Assembly: GCF_021151785.1 (NCBI RefSeq)
Contig: NZ_JAGKWP010000089.1
Coordinates: 1 to 9,663, forward strand
Source: Flavobacterium sp.
GTDB lineage: Bacteria > Bacteroidota > Bacteroidia > Flavobacteriales > Flavobacteriaceae
Direction: 5' to 3'
Length of the DNA stretch: 9,663 nt
In this document: positions 6,700 to 9,663 of the stretch, in pieces
How positions within the stretch are numbered: the first letter of the stretch is position 1
Layout: every line of letters starts with the position of its first letter
Program-made: the position numbers and the translations under genes
Notes under the pieces: model-generated
Told to the model about the DNA's origin: nothing
Database searches by the model: none
Seen by the model: only the letters and a program-made list of their open reading frames with translations

Positions 6700-7317
6700 A
6701 CCGTCTCTTATGGGCAATAAAACAGTTTCCACTCTTTCATCTTCATTAATTAACTTATTATAAGCTAATAAAGCTTTAGTACTTTTATCATTTGGTTTTA
6801 CTTCACCTAATATTTTACCACTCCACAACACATTATCTGATAAAATAACCCCGCCTTTATGAATCATTGGAACTATCATATTGAAGTAGTTGCTATAATT
6901 TTCTTTATCTGCATCAATAAAAACCAAATCGAATTTTTGCTCAAGGGTAGGAATAATTTCTAAAGCATTCCCTAAGTGCTGGACTATTTGATTTTTATAA
7001 TCGGAAGCCTCAAAGTATTTCTTTTGAAATTCTACTAATTCTTCATTATTATCAATGGTATGTAACATTCCCTCTTCTGACAACCCTTCAGCTAAGCACA
7101 AAGCTGCATACCCGGTATAAGTCCCAATTTCCAAAATGGTTTTCGGACGAATAAGTTTGGACAACATACTTAAAACTCTTCCCTGAAAATGCCCACTTAA
7201 CATTCTAGGCTGTAAAATTTTTTGATGTGTTTCTTTATTTAATTTAGCTAACAATTCGGGTTCAGGTTGTGAATGTTGCGCTACATAATTTTCTAATTCT
7301 TCAGATATAAAGTGCAT
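6676..7317 (-). CDS. SAM-dependent O-methyltransferase (class I, caffeoyl-CoA O-methyltransferase type)
   Basis: This 213-residue cytoplasmic enzyme should move a methyl group from S-adenosylmethionine to a hydroxyl, usually of a catechol-like small molecule, using a divalent metal. The SAM-binding motif I is ILEIGTYTGYAA (Glu63 to Ala72), and Asp89 follows in HTIDNN. The metal and catalytic set DLVFIDADKENY gives Asp135, Asp137 and Lys138, with Asp161-Asn162 in LSDNVLWSGK. The C-terminus RDGLTVTRVK matches the family's normal ending, so the protein is complete. The reading frame extends ten codons upstream, but that extension encodes the promoter -7 box (7337-7344), so the ATG at 7315-7317 is the real start. 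The leader is about 15 bases. It diverges from rlmN and converges on the acyltransferase gene. The natural substrate is not known. Confidence 0.93.
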   Translation of the reverse strand: MHFISEELENYVAQHSQPEPELLAKLNKETHQKILQPRMLSGHFQGRVLSMLSKLIRPKTILEIGTYTGYAALCLAEGLSEEGMLHTIDNNEELVEFQKKYFEASDYKNQIVQHLGNALEIIPTLEQKFDLVFIDADKENYSNYFNMIVPMIHKGGVILSDNVLWSGKILGEVKPNDKSTKALLAYNKLINEDERVETVLLPIRDGLTVTRVK

Positions 7318-7336
7318 AAAGTAAAATTTCGAACTA

Positions 7337-7366
7337 CAAAAATACAACTTTCAATAGCAATGACAA
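7337..7366 (-). promoter_or_regulatory. O-methyltransferase promoter (-33 TTG, 19 bp, -7 TATTTTTG)
   Basis: On the minus strand TTG (7366-7364) is followed by exactly 19 bases and then TATTTTTG (7344-7337), a full match to the Bacteroidetes promoter. Transcription should begin near 7332. The 30-bp element matches the divergent rlmN promoter at 25 of 30 positions, spacer included. Confidence 0.85.
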
Positions 7367-7468
7367 CTTCGAAAGTCAATAACAATCATAAAAAAATTAA
7401 ACGAATTTAGAGCATAATTACATTATTAAATAGGCTCAAAGAATACATTTTGATTTTGGAAATTGTAA

Positions 7469-7498
7469 TTGATATTGCCATTGAAATTTGTACTTTTG
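7469..7498 (+). promoter_or_regulatory. rlmN promoter (-33 TTG, 19 bp, -7 TACTTTTG)
   Basis: TTG at 7469-7471 is followed by exactly 19 bases and then TACTTTTG at 7491-7498. Only four bases separate the -7 box from the rlmN ATG, so the transcript probably starts at or within a base or two of the start codon. An ATTG-like core recurs every six bases through 7461-7490. Confidence 0.85.
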
Positions 7499-7502
7499 CA
7501 CT

Positions 7503-8543
7503 ATGCAAACAGAAAAAAGAGACATTCGTGCTTTAACCAAAGATCAACTAAGAGATTTTTTTGTATCTAATGGAGATAAAGCTTTTCGTGGCAATCAAGT
7601 ATATGAATGGTTATGGCAAAAGCGTGCCCATTCGTTTGAAGACATGACCAATGTTTCTAAAGAAACCCGCACCATGCTTGAAGCTAACTTTGTCATCAAT
7701 CACATAAAAGTAGATACGATGCAACGCAGTGAAGATGGTACGGTTAAAAATGCAGTTCGATTACATGATGATTTAATTGTTGAATCGGTTTTAATCCCTA
7801 CAGAAACAAGAACAACAGCATGTGTTTCTAGCCAAGTTGGTTGTAGTTTAGATTGCAATTTCTGTGCTACAGCAAGATTAAAGCGCATGCGTAATTTAAA
7901 TCCAGATGAAATTTACGATCAAGTAGCGGCTATTGATAATGAAAGCAGATTGTATTATGACAGACCCTTATCGAACATCGTATTTATGGGAATGGGCGAA
8001 CCGCTTATGAATTACAACAATGTAATGGCTGCTATAGAAAAAATCACTTCTCCTGAGGGATTAGGCATGTCGCCCAAACGCATTACCGTTTCCACTTCTG
8101 GTGTTTCTAAAATGATTAAAAAAATGGCCGATGACGAAGTAAAATTCAAATTAGCTGTTTCCCTTCATTCTGCGGTAGAAGAAATTAGAAATGAAATTAT
8201 GCCTTTTACAAAAAGTTTTCCACTACCCGAATTAAAAGAAGCTTTAGAATATTGGTACAAGAAAACCAAAAGCAAAGTAACCTATGAATATGTAGTTTGG
8301 AAAGGCATCAATGATGATAAAAATTCCATAGATGCTTTGGTTAAATTCTGCAAATATGTTCCTTGCAAGGTAAACTTAATTGAATACAACCCAATAGACG
8401 ACGGTATGTTTCAACAAGCCAGCGAACAAGCCATCAATAATTATATTTCAGCATTAGAAAAAAATAATATTGTGGTAAAAGTTAGAAGAAGTCGTGGTAA
8501 AGATATTGATGCAGCCTGTGGACAATTAGCAAATAAGAGCTAA
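7503..8543 (+). CDS. rlmN: Dual-specificity rRNA/tRNA adenine-C2 methyltransferase, radical SAM
   Basis: RlmN adds a methyl group to C2 of A2503 in 23S rRNA and A37 in some tRNAs, using two SAM molecules and a [4Fe-4S] cluster. The 346-residue protein is of normal family size. The cluster-binding CxxxCxxC is Cys114, Cys118 and Cys121 (GCSLDCNFCATA). The methyl-carrying cysteine pair is Cys107 in ACVSSQVG and Cys339 in the C-terminal RGKDIDAACGQL, equivalent to E. coli Cys118 and Cys355. The SAM-contacting GMGEP follows in VFMGMGEPLMNY. The N-terminal region with RGNQVYEWLWQK fits the RNA-binding domain. The frame is open five codons further upstream, but those codons hold the -7 box, so ATG 7503 is the start. 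The polyprenyl synthase gene follows after 34 bases. Confidence 0.96.
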   Translation: MQTEKRDIRALTKDQLRDFFVSNGDKAFRGNQVYEWLWQKRAHSFEDMTNVSKETRTMLEANFVINHIKVDTMQRSEDGTVKNAVRLHDDLIVESVLIPTETRTTACVSSQVGCSLDCNFCATARLKRMRNLNPDEIYDQVAAIDNESRLYYDRPLSNIVFMGMGEPLMNYNNVMAAIEKITSPEGLGMSPKRITVSTSGVSKMIKKMADDEVKFKLAVSLHSAVEEIRNEIMPFTKSFPLPELKEALEYWYKKTKSKVTYEYVVWKGINDDKNSIDALVKFCKYVPCKVNLIEYNPIDDGMFQQASEQAINNYISALEKNNIVVKVRRSRGKDIDAACGQLANKS

Positions 8544-8551
8544 TTAATTAA

Positions 8552-8570
8552 ATTGAATTTGCTATTTTTG
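8552..8570 (+). promoter_or_regulatory. Likely promoter element of the polyprenyl synthase gene
   Basis: TATTTTTG (8563-8570) is a perfect -7 box. It is preceded by ATTGAA (8552-8557) at the same five-base spacing seen in the rlmN and O-methyltransferase promoters. The normal -33 position (8541-8543) is the rlmN stop codon TAA and not TTG. The predicted start is near 8574, leaving a leader of only a few bases. It may supplement readthrough from rlmN. Confidence 0.6.
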
Positions 8571-8577
8571 TTGTTCC

Positions 8578-9558
8578 ATGAAAATCACTGAAAAAATAAA
8601 AGAACCCATCGCCTTTGAAATGGAACTTTTCGAGAAAAAGTTTCAATTAGCAATGTCTTCAAAAGTAGCTCTTTTAAATCGAATTACACATTACATCGTT
8701 AACAGAAAAGGAAAACAAATGCGACCAATGTTTGTTTTTTTAACTGCAAAAATGATTTCAGGCGGGACAGTAAATGACAGAACATATAGAGGTGCTTCTG
8801 TAATTGAATTGATTCATACCGCTACTCTCGTTCATGACGATGTCGTAGACGACAGCAACAAAAGACGCGGTTTTTTTTCTTTAAATGCTTTGTGGAAAAA
8901 TAAAATTGCAGTTCTTGTAGGCGATTATCTATTATCAAAAGGACTTCTACTTTCAATTGATAATAATGATTTTGATTTACTCAAGATTATTTCTGTTGCT
9001 GTTCGAGAAATGAGTGAAGGCGAATTGCTACAAATTGAAAAAGCCCGACGACTCGATATTACTGAAGAAGTATATTATGAAATTATTAGACAAAAAACAG
9101 CAACATTAATTGCAGCTTGTTGTTCTTTGGGAGCTTGTGCCGTTGCACCAGACGACAAAGAAGTAATAGAACGAATGCGCAAGTTTGGAGAATTGATAGG
9201 AATGGCTTTTCAAATTAAAGATGATTTATTTGATTATACAGAAGATGCCATTGGCAAACCAACAGGTATTGACATCAAAGAACAAAAAATGACACTTCCT
9301 TTGATTTACACTTTAAACACATGCACTCTGAAAGAAAAAAATTGGTTAATCAACTCTGTGAAAAACCATAATAAAGATAAAAAAAGAGTTAAAGAAGTAA
9401 TTTCCTTTGTTAAAAACCACGGTGGCTTAATCTATGCCGAACAGAAAATGCTGGAATACCAACAAGAAGCACTAAATATAATTCAAAAATTTCCCTCTTC
9501 ACCTTACAAAGAATCATTAAAATTAATGATTAATTATGTTATTGAAAGAAATATTTAA
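8578..9558 (+). CDS. Long-chain trans-polyprenyl diphosphate synthase
   Basis: This 326-residue cytoplasmic enzyme extends an allylic diphosphate with isopentenyl diphosphate to make the side chain of a respiratory quinone. All family motifs are intact: RKGKQMRP (43-50) for substrate binding, the first Asp-rich motif DDVVD (87-91) with the following RRG, and the second DDLFD (215-219) followed by IGKPTGIDIKEQK. The residues five and four positions before the first motif are small (Ala82, Thr83), which leaves an open tunnel and implies a long product, not farnesyl or geranylgeranyl diphosphate. Because Flavobacteriaceae use menaquinone-6, a hexaprenyl product is likely, but chain length cannot be read off directly. 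The gene lies 34 bases after rlmN and has its own -7 box. No terminator hairpin was seen after it. Confidence 0.93.
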   Translation: MKITEKIKEPIAFEMELFEKKFQLAMSSKVALLNRITHYIVNRKGKQMRPMFVFLTAKMISGGTVNDRTYRGASVIELIHTATLVHDDVVDDSNKRRGFFSLNALWKNKIAVLVGDYLLSKGLLLSIDNNDFDLLKIISVAVREMSEGELLQIEKARRLDITEEVYYEIIRQKTATLIAACCSLGACAVAPDDKEVIERMRKFGELIGMAFQIKDDLFDYTEDAIGKPTGIDIKEQKMTLPLIYTLNTCTLKEKNWLINSVKNHNKDKKRVKEVISFVKNHGGLIYAEQKMLEYQQEALNIIQKFPSSPYKESLKLMINYVIERNI

Positions 9559-9643
9559 ATAAGCCTTGAACTAAAACAGCTTTTTCATCATTTCTATCTC
9601 ATAAAAAAAATCATATTTTAAGAAATAATTATTTTTTTATGAA

Positions 9644-9651
9644 TAAATTTG
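9644..9651 (+). promoter_or_regulatory. Probable -7 box of the next gene, outside the window
   Basis: TAAATTTG is a perfect TAnnTTTG match 12 bases before the window edge and lies within very A/T-rich intergenic DNA after the polyprenyl synthase gene. No -33 TTG is visible 19 bp upstream. An ATG at 9639-9641 overlaps it and could begin a reading frame, but the promoter reading is better supported. Confidence 0.4.
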
Positions 9652-9663
9652 CCTCATCACTTG

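Noticed and set aside
7350..7391. Imperfect direct repeat (tcaatagcaatgacaa and tcaataacaatcataa, 13 of 16 match) as an operator
   Set aside because: It is short and A/T-rich, the first copy lies in the promoter spacer, and the similarity largely repeats the TTG periodicity already reported.
7337..7498. Invertible promoter switch of the type known in Bacteroides
   Set aside because: The inverted arms are themselves the outward-facing promoters. Inversion of the 102 bp between them would not redirect either gene, and no recombinase gene is nearby.
7700..7888. Minus-strand reading frame of 62 codons
   Set aside because: It is antisense to the conserved rlmN cluster-binding region, with no promoter or recognisable product.
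9559..9600. Terminator after the polyprenyl synthase gene
   Set aside because: The only pairing found is about four base pairs (AAGC with GCTT) across a long loop, too weak to call despite the T run after it.
9639..9663. Partial gene starting ATGAATAAATTTGCC at the right edge
   Set aside because: Only eight codons are visible, and the sequence contains a perfect TAnnTTTG box, so a promoter is the better reading. A coding start cannot be excluded without more sequence.

Overview
The window is about 9.7 kb of AT-rich DNA that looks like core chromosome from a member of the Flavobacteriaceae (Bacteroidetes), close to Flavobacterium. Several signs agree on this. Promoters match the Bacteroidetes pattern TTG - about 19 bp - TAnnTTTG. 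Start codons are preceded by A/T-rich sequence without a Shine-Dalgarno motif, and the tRNA genes lack an encoded CCA. The gene set is also typical: a DUF6702-like secreted protein, a GMEYP-type M1 peptidase, a TatA-like protein and a long-chain polyprenyl synthase. No mobile element, CRISPR array, prophage or integron was seen.

Layout. Positions 1-243 hold a promoter -7 box, two identical tandem tRNA-Gly(TCC) genes and a hairpin terminator. The same hairpin ends pepE (dipeptidase E), which converges from the minus strand (246-953). Divergent from pepE is a rightward cluster: a secreted protein with a carboxypeptidase-like regulatory domain (about 1036-1812), a DUF6702-like secreted protein (1809-2309, joined by ATGA), and a large secreted M1 metallopeptidase (2337-4607). 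A strong terminator closes it. A new promoter then drives tatA (4732-5064), a PAP2-family phosphatase (5091-5654) and an acyltransferase-3 membrane protein (5638-6699). The acyltransferase overlaps tail-to-tail by 24 bp with a leftward O-methyltransferase gene (6676-7317). Divergent from the methyltransferase are rlmN (7503-8543) and a polyprenyl diphosphate synthase (8578-9558). A final -7 box near 9644 points out of the window.

How the genes work together. Most are housekeeping genes: translation (tRNA-Gly, RlmN), peptide breakdown (PepE inside the cell, the M1 enzyme in the envelope), envelope lipid and glycan handling (PAP2, acyltransferase), protein export (TatA) and quinone side-chain synthesis (polyprenyl synthase). 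The secreted pair upstream of the M1 peptidase has no known function and may act with it in the envelope.

I did not find a clearly new biological system. The most interesting structural signals are four. The divergent O-methyltransferase and rlmN promoters form a near-identical inverted pair (25 of 30 bases). The rlmN -7 box sits so close to its ATG that the mRNA is probably leaderless. An ATTGAA element recurs 5 bp upstream of three -7 boxes. The start region of the gene at 964-1812 is anomalous: an out-of-frame ATG lies one base short of joining a perfect signal peptide.
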